The notes: a model not told the origin generated them from the sequence alone. A stretch of 5,140 nucleotides of DNA from an uncultured Oscillospiraceae bacterium (GCA_934457235.1 CAKSHT010000149.1:1-5140); one strand, 5' to 3'. Shown: positions 1 through 4,939, counted from the stretch's first letter. Translations and numbers: made by a program.

Positions 1-360
1 GCTATAAGCGGTGCAATGGGTTCGTTCATGGACAGAGCGTTCTATTCCGGCGGAAAGATCATGGCGTTCAAGCCGGCAGCCGGCGTCGTAAGCTGCCGCA
101 GAGGCGGTGCTTCCGCAGCGTTCGACCAGCTTAACAAGTACTTCACCATCAACAATATGCCGGTCGTAGGCTCGCAGTACTGGAACCAGGTACACGGAAA
201 CACTCCCGAACAGGTGCTCCAGGACATCGAGGGAATCCAGACCCTCAACACCCTCGCGAAGAACATGACATGGCTTCTCAACTGTATTGAAGCAGGAAAG
301 GCGGCAGGAATCGCCTGTCCCATTGCGGAGAAGCCTATCCGCACGAACTTCATCAGATAA
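1..360 (+). CDS. Flavodoxin-fold NAD(P)H-dependent oxidoreductase, C-terminal part
   Basis: The reading frame is open from the first base and ends at TAA 358-360, giving the last 119 residues; the N-terminal part with the FMN phosphate loop lies outside the window. The visible sequence starts within a stretch reading A-I-S-G-A-M-G-S-F-M-D-R, which matches the flavodoxin/NADPH-dependent FMN reductase pattern 'SP-Y-x(n)-SG-x-K-x-F-x-DR' lining the flavin. A strand reading AAGVVSCRRGGAS follows at about residues 26-38; this is typical of the small clostridial flavodoxin-family reductases related to iron-sulfur flavoproteins. The tail (C-P-x(7)-R-T-N-F-I-R) also fits that group. The expected role is cytoplasmic FMN-dependent electron transfer or reduction of small acceptors; the substrate cannot be told. 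No CX2CX2-4C Fe-S cluster motif is visible in this part. Family assignment is fairly sure, exact function unknown. Confidence 0.82.
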   Translation, partial: AISGAMGSFMDRAFYSGGKIMAFKPAAGVVSCRRGGASAAFDQLNKYFTINNMPVVGSQYWNQVHGNTPEQVLQDIEGIQTLNTLAKNMTWLLNCIEAGKAAGIACPIAEKPIRTNFIR

Positions 361-371
361 TTTATTGTTAC

Positions 372-390
372 GGGCGACCGATGGTCGCCC
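372..390. repeat. Short GC-rich palindrome (8-bp arms, GAT loop)
   Basis: GGGCGACC at 372-379 is the exact reverse complement of GGTCGCCC at 383-390, separated by GAT. It begins 12 bp after the stop of the flavoprotein gene and ends 1 bp before the inverted-repeat element at 392. It is not followed by a T-run, so it is not a conventional intrinsic terminator as it stands. It resembles in style the palindromes at 644-664 and 2586-2621. Confidence 0.75.
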
Positions 391-423
391 TCAGGCTGTC
401 GATAAAGATACATCTGCGTCGCT

Positions 424-482
424 ATTTTTGCGAAAAGGATTACTATCGTTATCTTAGATATGGTGATATGTTTCGCAAAAAT
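424..482. repeat. Long-loop inverted repeat inside the element
   Basis: ATTTTTGCGAAA (424-435) is the exact reverse complement of TTTCGCAAAAAT (471-482), a 12-bp stem enclosing 35 nt. The loop itself contains a small hairpin, TATC-TTA-GATA at 450-460. It forms the left internal arm of the 392-622 element. Confidence 0.7.
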
Positions 483-498
483 GTTGCTGTTTGGCAGG

Positions 499-517
499 CA
501 CAAACACGAGGTTTGTG
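499..517. repeat. 7-bp hairpin with ACGAG loop
   Basis: CACAAAC (499-505) pairs perfectly with GTTTGTG (511-517) around the pentaloop ACGAG. It is the second internal hairpin of the 392-622 element and shares its architecture (7-bp stem closed by C-G, ACGA-type pentaloop) with the hairpin at 532-550. Confidence 0.65.
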
Positions 518-531
518 GTGTTGCCCTAAAA

Positions 532-550
532 GCCCGACACGACGTCGGGC
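532..550. repeat. 7-bp hairpin with ACGAC loop
   Basis: GCCCGAC (532-538) pairs perfectly with GTCGGGC (544-550) around ACGAC. An alternative pairing competes with it: GTTGCCC (520-526) is the reverse complement of GGGCAAC (547-553), so the right arm could switch partners. The stem sequence is unrelated to that of the 499-517 hairpin although the shape and loop are alike. Confidence 0.65.
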
Positions 551-643
551 AACAAAAGGCAACGTCCGCAAAGCCTAGCCATACCAGCGTTTCCTAGCAT
601 CTGCACCTTTCTCGACAGCCTGGAAAAGTTCTTTTACAAACTG

Positions 644-673
644 CGGGCGAGCAATGCTCGCCCGGTTTTATTT
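644..673 (+). terminator. Intrinsic terminator, possibly bidirectional
   Basis: CGGGCGAGCA (644-653) and TGCTCGCCCG (655-664) are exact reverse complements, realistically folding as an 8-bp GC-rich stem with a 5-nt loop. The plus strand continues GTTTTATTT (665-673), a good U-tract for a plus-strand transcript. The only visible plus-strand gene upstream ends at 360, so that message would carry a 3' untranslated region of about 300 nt containing the 392-622 element. On the minus strand the stem lies 22 bp after the antiporter stop, but its following T-run is weak (CAGTTTGT), so it may serve that gene only partially. Confidence 0.75.
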
Positions 674-686
674 CGAATTGTAATGC

Positions 687-1940
687 TCACACTTCCGCCG
701 GAACTTCTTCGGTGACGTGCTCGTCCGGGTGTCCGCCTTCGGGGGAGTCGCCCTTGAACAGGAGCTTCAGCAGTATCGGTACTGAGATGGAAGATACGAC
801 GATAAGCAGAATTACCGCCAGGAAGTACCGCAGTTCCACCATGCCGACTGCAAGTCCCTTGTTTTCGACGATAAGCGCGACCTCGCCGCGGGTCATCATT
901 CCGACGCCGATTTTGAGGGAGTCCTTCCAGCTGTTTTTGAATACCTTTGCAACAAGACCGCAGCCGATTATCTTGCCTATCAGTGCAACTATCACGAACG
1001 CGATGGAGAACCAGAGCAGGTCAAGCGTGAAGCCGTCGAACGAGATGTTAAGTCCGATACTTGCGAAGAACACAGGGCCGAACAGCATGTAGGAGCTTAT
1101 GTCCATCTTTCCGGCGATATATTCAGCGTCGCGCAGGTTGCACAGGATTATTCCGGCAACGTAAGCGCCGGTGATATCCGCGATACCGAAGAACGTTTCA
1201 GCGCAGTATGCCATAAGGAAGCACAGCACCAGACCGAAAATCGGAATGCGGCGCTGATGATAGAACTTCTTGTCCAGGAACTTGAACAGATAGTACATTA
1301 AGAAGCCAACGCCGAGCGCGAACACGATGAAAAGTCCGGTCTTGATGAATACGTCGGCGATAGGGGAGCCGGTCATTGTTGAAGCGGTTTCGTCCTTTCC
1401 GCCCTCAATACCGATGACAACGGTCAGTACGATGATTCCGATAACGTCGTCGATTATCGCGGCGCTGACTATCGTCGTACCTATGCGGCTCTTGAGATGT
1501 CCGAGTTCACGCAGCGCCTGCACCGTTATGCTGACGGATGTCGCTGTCATTATCGTACCGATGAACAGCGCCTGGTTTATCACGTTTCCGCCCATCGCCG
1601 CGTCTGGAACGATATTACAGTAGATCGTGTACATCAGGAATCCGCTGCCGAGCGGTACGAGTACGCCGGCAAGCGCGATACAGAACGCCACAGGACCTGT
1701 TTTCAGCAGGTCGCGGAGGTTCGTTTCAAGTCCCGCGGAGAACATAAGGATTACAACTCCTATTTCGGCGAGGGTCTTTATGAAGCTGTCGGCTTCCACC
1801 CAGCCCAGGACAGCCTGGCCGATGATAAGTCCGGCGAGTATCTGTCCGACTACCTGCGGAGCTTTCAGTTTTTTTGCGACAAGTCCCATCAGCTTGGCTG
1901 AGATTAGGATTATTGCCAGATTTTTAAAGCAGTCTACCAT
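687..1940 (-). CDS. Cation/proton antiporter, CPA2 family with DD motif (NapA/Kef-type)
   Basis: This 417-residue integral membrane protein is predicted to exchange Na+ or K+ for H+ across the cytoplasmic membrane. About 12-13 hydrophobic segments run from residue 5 to about 395. Family landmarks are all present: the unwound-helix motif TATSVSITVQALRELG (132-147), the ion-binding Asp pair in AIIDDVIGII (D164, D165), PVFFASIGL (289-297) and GVGMMTRGEVALIV (345-358). The Asp-Asp pair is associated with electrogenic Na+/H+ exchange in NapA-like members. The C-terminus ends soon after the membrane domain in an acidic tail (EGGHPDEHVTEEVPAEV), with no TrkA-N/RCK domain, unlike KefB/C. The start is the ATG at 1940, preceded by AGAAGGG (1949-1955) at 8 nt. 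An in-frame ATG at 2027 would place the promoter inside the gene and is disfavoured. Family assignment is secure; ion specificity is not. Confidence 0.93.
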   Translation of the reverse strand: MVDCFKNLAIILISAKLMGLVAKKLKAPQVVGQILAGLIIGQAVLGWVEADSFIKTLAEIGVVILMFSAGLETNLRDLLKTGPVAFCIALAGVLVPLGSGFLMYTIYCNIVPDAAMGGNVINQALFIGTIMTATSVSITVQALRELGHLKSRIGTTIVSAAIIDDVIGIIVLTVVIGIEGGKDETASTMTGSPIADVFIKTGLFIVFALGVGFLMYYLFKFLDKKFYHQRRIPIFGLVLCFLMAYCAETFFGIADITGAYVAGIILCNLRDAEYIAGKMDISSYMLFGPVFFASIGLNISFDGFTLDLLWFSIAFVIVALIGKIIGCGLVAKVFKNSWKDSLKIGVGMMTRGEVALIVENKGLAVGMVELRYFLAVILLIVVSSISVPILLKLLFKGDSPEGGHPDEHVTEEVPAEV

Positions 1941-1982
1941 AACCGTTTCCCTTCTTTTTATGACTTTTTTCGTCCGGAATAT

Positions 1983-2011
1983 ATTATATAGTATTGCGGC
2001 GGCTAATTCAA
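1983..2011 (-). promoter_or_regulatory. Sigma-A promoter of the antiporter gene
   Basis: Read on the minus strand there is TTGAAT (-35, plus-strand 2006-2011), a 17-bp spacer, and a perfect TATAAT (-10, plus-strand 1983-1988). Transcription would begin near 1976, giving a leader of roughly 35 nt before the ATG at 1940. The site supports the shorter start of the antiporter. Confidence 0.8.
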
Positions 2012-2012
2012 G

Positions 2013-2032
2013 AATAATTGTAAACAATAATT
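2013..2032. promoter_or_regulatory. Candidate operator palindrome in the divergent control region
   Basis: ATTGT-AA-ACAAT (2017-2028) is a perfect short palindrome. One mismatched pair further out, another 3 bp pair on each side, giving 8 of 9 matched positions per arm over 2013-2032. It abuts the antiporter -35 box (2006-2011) and lies 64 bp before the start of the divergent EIIA-like gene, a sensible place for a repressor or activator. The TTGT...ACAA shape loosely recalls Rex or LacI-type operators, but AT-rich palindromes of this size also arise by chance. No convincing plus-strand promoter for the EIIA-like gene was found nearby. Confidence 0.35.
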
Positions 2033-2083
2033 ACGCCATGGCAAATTGAATTTTTGGAGGTTTTCAGCAATAAACATCGTAAT

Positions 2084-2089
2084 GGAGGG
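2084..2089 (+). promoter_or_regulatory. Ribosome binding site that fixes the GTG start at 2096
   Basis: GGAGGG lies 6 nt before GTG 2096-2098, ideal spacing for that start. A TTG at 2054 in the same frame has no suitable site ahead of it. A second GGAGG at 2056-2060 is too far (about 21 nt) from the out-of-frame ATG at 2082, which would open only about 20 codons. Confidence 0.7.
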
Positions 2090-2095
2090 AACACA

Positions 2096-2569
2096 GTGCC
2101 AGAAAGGGAATTGCGCCGCCTTTACAGTCCGGCGGCTGGGTTAGTGCGCTCGCTCAGCGAGCTTAATTCCGGGGAATTCAAGCAGGGCGGCGAGGGATTT
2201 GCGGTCTGTGTGGAGGGCATTATCATGCGGACTTACTACAGATTAGTACCGGCGGTGGAGGTCTGCTCACCGGTAGATGGCGCGCTGATCGAAGCGTCGC
2301 CCATGGGATTTCGTCTGCGCACCGGCGACGGAGTGGAGATCGCCGTCAGACTCCCCGGTGACGCTGAGTATTTTCTGGAAACAGGATACATGGCGCCCGC
2401 CGGAGAGCCTGTGTGTCGGATATCCCGTAAGGATTTCTGTCGGGAGTCGGCGGGCGTTATAGTGGATTTCTGCGACATCGGGCGCATAACGGAGCTGCAT
2501 GTGCTGTCCGGCGTAAAGCGCTCCGGAGACCAGGCGGCGGAGTATTTTCCGAGAAGTCCGGAAATATAA
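2096..2569 (+). CDS. PTS EIIA(Glc)-like protein lacking both family histidines
   Basis: This soluble protein of 157 residues resembles the glucose-type PTS EIIA domain (Crr-like, about 150-170 residues). Matching blocks in order are LYSPAAGLV..LSEL (9-23, like the family's 'SP-x-G-x-V-x-L-x-E-V'), GEGFAVCVEG (32-41, like 'GxGVAI-P'), CSPVDGALI (57-65, like 'APVDGTV') and RTGDGVEIAVRL (75-86, like 'KTDEGVEILIHV'), then a 'G...AGEPV' turn (97-106). Aligned by eye to E. coli EIIA(Glc), the phosphorylated His90 position is R85 and the His75 position is M70. The only histidine in the protein is H135, outside the active site. Between the second and third blocks lies an apparent insertion of about 12 residues. 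Phosphoryl transfer therefore looks impossible, and a regulatory or structural role is inferred. The gene stands alone, divergent from the antiporter and convergent with the transglutaminase-like gene; no other PTS gene is present. Confidence 0.78.
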   Translation: MPERELRRLYSPAAGLVRSLSELNSGEFKQGGEGFAVCVEGIIMRTYYRLVPAVEVCSPVDGALIEASPMGFRLRTGDGVEIAVRLPGDAEYFLETGYMAPAGEPVCRISRKDFCRESAGVIVDFCDIGRITELHVLSGVKRSGDQAAEYFPRSPEI

Positions 2570-2585
2570 AATGTCATCACGCTGT

Positions 2586-2621
2586 TTATGTAGGGGAGTG
2601 GCATGCCACTCCCCTACATAA
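2586..2621. repeat. Perfect 36-bp palindrome between convergent genes
   Basis: Every base from 2586 to 2621 pairs with its mirror partner around the centre GCATGC (2601-2606), with arms containing GTAGGGGAGTGG and CCACTCCCCTAC. It begins 16 bp after the EIIA-like stop and ends 35 bp before the transglutaminase-like stop, so it could end transcription from both sides. However, neither side has an immediate T-run (TTTT appears 10 nt later on the plus side and about 11 nt later on the minus side). It is more likely a dispersed palindromic repeat that also acts as an RNA-stabilising hairpin. Confidence 0.85.
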
Positions 2622-2656
2622 GCGATGAATATTTTGACAGCCTGCCGATAAACGTG

Positions 2657-4033
2657 TTACGAAATTGCAAAAAAGTCCCTGTACTCCAGCCGCGTTACGC
2701 GGTGGTCGTGGGAGAGAAGCGTATTGTCGATATCGAAGTACTGCATGTCCTGGCTGCTGGTGAAGTAGTTCGATTTTTCGTACGTGTTTGAGGAATCCCA
2801 TACGGTGTCCACCCATATCAGCCTGCCGTCCAGTTCAACCAGATTCCATGAGTGGGAGCGCTCGTCGCTGGTTTCGGTCTGCAGGAAGCAGCGGCTTCCC
2901 GTCACTACGCTGCCGGAGGCGTTGTAGCATTTTATTCCCTGCGCCTGGCAGAGCGCGGAGTAAAGATTGCTCCACCCGAAGCACACGGAACGGTGGTTCT
3001 CAATTACGAAGTCAAGGGTTATCTCCTCGTCGGTAACGCCGTTTTTCTGGGCGTCCTTGTCGTAGTACATGTTCAGCGATACCCACTGCGCCAGCGTCCG
3101 CACCTTGTCATAATCGGACGTCAGCCCGGCGCATATACGGTCGGAGAGCGTCTGTATTTCGGAGAGTATCCGCGCGGCACACTCCCTGTCCCCGGTCGCG
3201 GTGACGTGCTGTAACACGCCCTCTTCGGGCAGCATTAGCGGCGCTTCCATAAATGCCAGATTTGAAGCGGCTGGGAGTCTGTCCGCAGGAACAGCCGCCG
3301 CGCCGTCGCCAGTCATTTCAAATACGTAGTACATTCCCGCGCCGGATTCCAGCCTTGCCACGATGATGTAAAATCCCGGCGTAAGCGAGGAAACATCGAT
3401 GCTTCCGGAAAAGCTGTCCCCGGAAGCAGACGGCTCAGAAATGATTTTCGGACGGAATATCCGGAGGTCGGTTATTTTGTCACCGGAATAAACGCCGCTG
3501 TAGTCCACACGGTCCTTCTGGAATTCAAACCGGATATGGTGCAGAGGATCGCCGGAGGTAATAAGAATGTTGTCCGGTATGTGTTGTGGCTCGGACGGCG
3601 TATCAACGGCGGCCGCGGAGTTTGTGGAAATCGCTGTACTGGTGGAAGTCAAGGCAGTCCCGGCTGATGTGATGTCGGATTTTGCTGCGGACGCGGTGTC
3701 AACAGGCGTATCTGCGGTACTCCGCGAGGTTGCGGGAGCTGCGGACGTTGTGATCTCCGGCTCGGAAACTTCCTCCGGAGCGGAGCGAGTTACGGCGCTC
3801 CCGGTGGAAGCACCGGAGCTTGCAGCAGTCCCGGAGTTTATGGAAGTCCCGGCGCTCTGCACGGTCGATGTACTTTCCGGCGGCGTGGACTGGGAGCTTT
3901 CCGGCATGACGAATTCCGGCGTGCTGCTCTGCCCGGCGCTTCCCGCGGAGTTACTGAGGATTATTGCAAAAACAGCTCCCGCAGCGAGTAACGCCGCAGA
4001 AGCCGCAGTGAGGAGCATGTATTTTTTCGGCAT
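2657..4033 (-). CDS. Membrane-anchored or secreted transglutaminase-like protein
   Basis: This 458-residue protein has three parts. Residues 1-28 have a Lys-Lys start and a hydrophobic core (MLLTAASAALLAAGAVFAIIL); there is no lipobox Cys, so it is a signal peptide or anchor. Residues 29-150 form a low-complexity Ser/Thr/Ala/Pro linker. A beta-rich stretch (about 155-245, including LTPGFYIIVARLESGAGMYYVFEM) precedes the C-terminal transglutaminase-like core (about 300-430). The catalytic triad can be read as C351 in RSVCFGWSNLYSALC, H394 in RSHSWNLV and D409 in LIWVDTVWDSS, the standard Cys-His-Asp arrangement of bacterial 'Transglut_core' proteins. Such enzymes act as extracellular proteases, cross-linkers or amidases; the substrate is unknown. 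The start ATG at 4033 follows AAAGGAGGT (4041-4049) at 7 nt. It has its own promoter and lies downstream of the DUF4830-like gene on the same strand. Confidence 0.87.
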   Translation of the reverse strand: MPKKYMLLTAASAALLAAGAVFAIILSNSAGSAGQSSTPEFVMPESSQSTPPESTSTVQSAGTSINSGTAASSGASTGSAVTRSAPEEVSEPEITTSAAPATSRSTADTPVDTASAAKSDITSAGTALTSTSTAISTNSAAAVDTPSEPQHIPDNILITSGDPLHHIRFEFQKDRVDYSGVYSGDKITDLRIFRPKIISEPSASGDSFSGSIDVSSLTPGFYIIVARLESGAGMYYVFEMTGDGAAAVPADRLPAASNLAFMEAPLMLPEEGVLQHVTATGDRECAARILSEIQTLSDRICAGLTSDYDKVRTLAQWVSLNMYYDKDAQKNGVTDEEITLDFVIENHRSVCFGWSNLYSALCQAQGIKCYNASGSVVTGSRCFLQTETSDERSHSWNLVELDGRLIWVDTVWDSSNTYEKSNYFTSSQDMQYFDIDNTLLSHDHRVTRLEYRDFFAIS

Positions 4034-4061
4034 GTTAGTAACCTCCTTTGGACGTAATTAC

Positions 4062-4090
4062 ATTTTACATCAAACGGGAGGGATTGTCAA
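4062..4090 (-). promoter_or_regulatory. Strong sigma-A promoter of the transglutaminase-like gene
   Basis: On the minus strand, a perfect TTGACA (plus-strand 4085-4090) is followed by 17 bp and TAAAAT (plus-strand 4062-4067). It lies wholly within the 61-bp gap between the DUF4830-like stop and the transglutaminase-like start. The leader would be about 20 nt. No terminator separates the two genes, so readthrough from upstream is also expected. Confidence 0.8.
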
Positions 4091-4094
4091 TGCG

Positions 4095-4541
4095 TTATTC
4101 CGCGATGGCAAGGGCGCCGGTCATTCCGTCCGCCTGCGCTGAGGTTATGTCGGCGCCGATGATAATGCCGTTTTCCACCAGCAGATGAGCCAGCAGAGGC
4201 ACGGGATCGTCGTCAGTGCGGCTTATATCATATGTATACTGCTTGACGGAGTGCGCACGGTACTTCCGCAGGTCGAAGCCCTGGCTGCGCTGGATATCGT
4301 TGTACTCCTCGTACACCTCGTCAAATTCCACAGGGATCCGTATTTCCTTTAGGTCGCTGTGCGTGGATCCAGTGTTCCAGCCATAGCTTTCTATATAGTC
4401 TATTCTCTGCTGGTTGGTTTCACCGGGGATACCGGGAGTGCCGTTCCACATCAGCCGGAACGCAAGCCAGGCAGCAGCCGCGCCGAGCAGCAGGAATCCT
4501 ATGATCATCGGCGCCCGCGAACGGCGCGTTTTCTCTGTCAT
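4095..4541 (-). CDS. DUF4830-like membrane-anchored protein
   Basis: This 148-residue protein has a basic N-terminus (TEKTRRSRA), one hydrophobic helix at about 12-31 (MIIGFLLLGAAAAWLAFRLM) and an outward domain of about 115 residues. The domain carries features recalled from the clostridial DUF4830 family: a GW pair (54-55), then I-P-x-E-F-D-E-V-Y-E-E-Y-N-D-I-Q with Q-G-F-D-L (69-91), a 'Y..HSVKQYTYDI' strand (94-106) and a late 'GIIIGADI' strand (125-132). No catalytic motif or lipobox is visible, and no biochemical role is known to me. The start chosen is the ATG at 4541, with GGGGGG (4549-4554) 7 nt ahead; a start 9 codons upstream at 4568 has no ribosome binding site. It is first in a minus-strand pair with the transglutaminase-like gene, so a shared surface role is plausible. 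Family membership is by recall of motif, not by search. Confidence 0.75.
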   Translation of the reverse strand: MTEKTRRSRAPMIIGFLLLGAAAAWLAFRLMWNGTPGIPGETNQQRIDYIESYGWNTGSTHSDLKEIRIPVEFDEVYEEYNDIQRSQGFDLRKYRAHSVKQYTYDISRTDDDPVPLLAHLLVENGIIIGADITSAQADGMTGALAIAE

Positions 4542-4576
4542 ATCATTTCCCCCCATTGACATATTCAAACGTATAG

Positions 4577-4604
4577 TTTATAATAATGTTGTACATCTGC
4601 ACAA
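4577..4604 (-). promoter_or_regulatory. Possible promoter of the DUF4830-like gene
   Basis: On the minus strand TTGTGC (plus-strand 4599-4604) is followed by 16 bp and TATAAA (plus-strand 4577-4582). The -35 matches consensus at only three positions and the area is AT-rich, so other placements are possible. The position, about 35-40 bp upstream of the ATG at 4541, is right. Confidence 0.4.
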
Positions 4605-4794
4605 AAAAGTGTCCGGTTTACGGCGCTCTTTCATCAGTGCATGTCCCTCAAAACAATATATGTGTATTGTGTGAAAATTATTTCGCAGATTTTGTGGTGT
4701 AATGCACAAAATACACGCGGATCTTTTAGCACTATCTCCAAAAATTGTGCCGCCGTCAGCCGTCTGTGACTGCTTTCAGACGTATTTTTGTGCA
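4598..4794. repeat. Short repeats of TGCACAAAA in intergenic DNA
   Basis: TGCACAAAA occurs at 4598-4606 and 4703-4711 in the forward sense, and inverted (TTTTTGTGCA) at 4785-4794. The outer pair is a perfect 10-bp inverted repeat (4598-4607 against 4785-4794). The middle copy extends the match to GTATTTTGTGCA against GTATTTTTGTGCA at 4782-4794, with one inserted base. A local hairpin, ATTTTGTG/CACAAAAT with an 8-nt loop, occupies 4689-4712. This could be a spaced set of protein-binding sites or the remains of an inverted-repeat element. Confidence 0.4.
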
Positions 4795-4909
4795 ATACCA
4801 CTAGCATAAACGCCCAATTATTGTTACTGTTTTGTAGGTGTTGGTCAATATACATAAACCAATCAAAAAATATTTGTTGACTTAGGCTCTTTTATTTTTC
4901 GCCGTATTT
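4605..4909. other. Gene-poor AT-rich intergenic stretch
   Basis: No credible gene is seen. It contains minor inverted repeats: ACAATA/TATTGT at 4653-4670, CGTCTG/CAGACG at 4761-4782 followed by TATTTTT (a weak terminator-like shape on the plus strand), and TTGGT/ACCAA at 4841-4862. A TTGACT at 4877-4882 is too far (30 bp) from the -10 at 4913 to act as its -35 box. Confidence 0.5.
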
Positions 4910-4918
4910 TGGTATTAT
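4910..4918 (+). promoter_or_regulatory. Extended -10 promoter of the ABC ATPase gene
   Basis: TGGTATTAT is an extended -10 element (TGn followed by TATTAT at 4913-4918) with no good -35 at 17 bp. Transcription would start near 4925, leaving a leader of about 65 nt that includes the palindrome at 4940-4956. Extended -10 promoters tolerate a poor -35 box. Confidence 0.5.
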
Positions 4919-4939
4919 ATTAGTAGCGACAATAGCTAT

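Larger units (their letters stand above)
392..622. mobile_element. MITE-like non-coding element with terminal inverted repeats
   Basis: The left end, CAGGCTGTCGATAAAG (392-407), matches the reverse complement of the right end, CTTTCTCGACAGCCTG (607-622), at 15 of 16 positions, with 11 consecutive identical bases at the outer tips. Similarity continues imperfectly inward to about 418 and 596. The 231 bp between the tips carry no credible gene but contain three further perfect hairpins (424-482, 499-517, 532-550). Matching ends, small size and no coding capacity fit a miniature inverted-repeat element mobilised in trans, or alternatively a large structured RNA. No target-site duplication is obvious at the outer edges (T on the left, G on the right), so transposition is inferred and not shown. 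The parent transposase family is not identified. Confidence 0.55.

Noticed and set aside
381..578. 65-codon plus-strand open frame within the inverted-repeat element
   Set aside because: Its ATG lies inside the palindrome at 372-390 and the frame simply runs through the hairpins. It has no ribosome binding site and is rich in Arg/Lys, as expected by chance.
392..622. Riboswitch or CRISPR array
   Set aside because: There are no regularly spaced identical repeats. The structured region lies after a gene and is not followed by a gene on the same strand, so a cis-regulatory leader is unlikely.
1941..2027. 29-residue N-terminal extension of the antiporter from an ATG at 2027
   Set aside because: The -10 box at 1983-1988 would lie inside the gene, and the ATG at 1940 has a well-spaced ribosome binding site and a normal family N-terminus.
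2054..2095. TTG start at 2054 for the EIIA-like protein
   Set aside because: The extra 14 residues have no family similarity, no ribosome binding site precedes the TTG, and GTG 2096 has one at ideal spacing.
2586..2621. Open frames on both strands beginning with the same peptide, MPLPYI
   Set aside because: The identical starts are produced by the palindrome, which reads the same on both strands. Neither frame continues into a recognisable protein.
2586..2635. The 36-bp palindrome as a standard intrinsic terminator
   Set aside because: Neither strand has a T-run immediately after the stem, so only a non-canonical or RNA-stabilising role is supportable.
3567..4142. 191-codon open frame on the plus strand opposite the transglutaminase-like linker
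   Set aside because: It is antisense to the low-complexity linker, whose biased codons keep the opposite strand free of stops. It lacks a ribosome binding site and a recognisable domain.
4634..4855. 73-codon minus-strand open frame in the intergenic stretch
   Set aside because: No ribosome binding site precedes its ATG, the composition is that of AT-rich intergenic DNA, and no domain is recognised. A remnant of a gene cannot be excluded.
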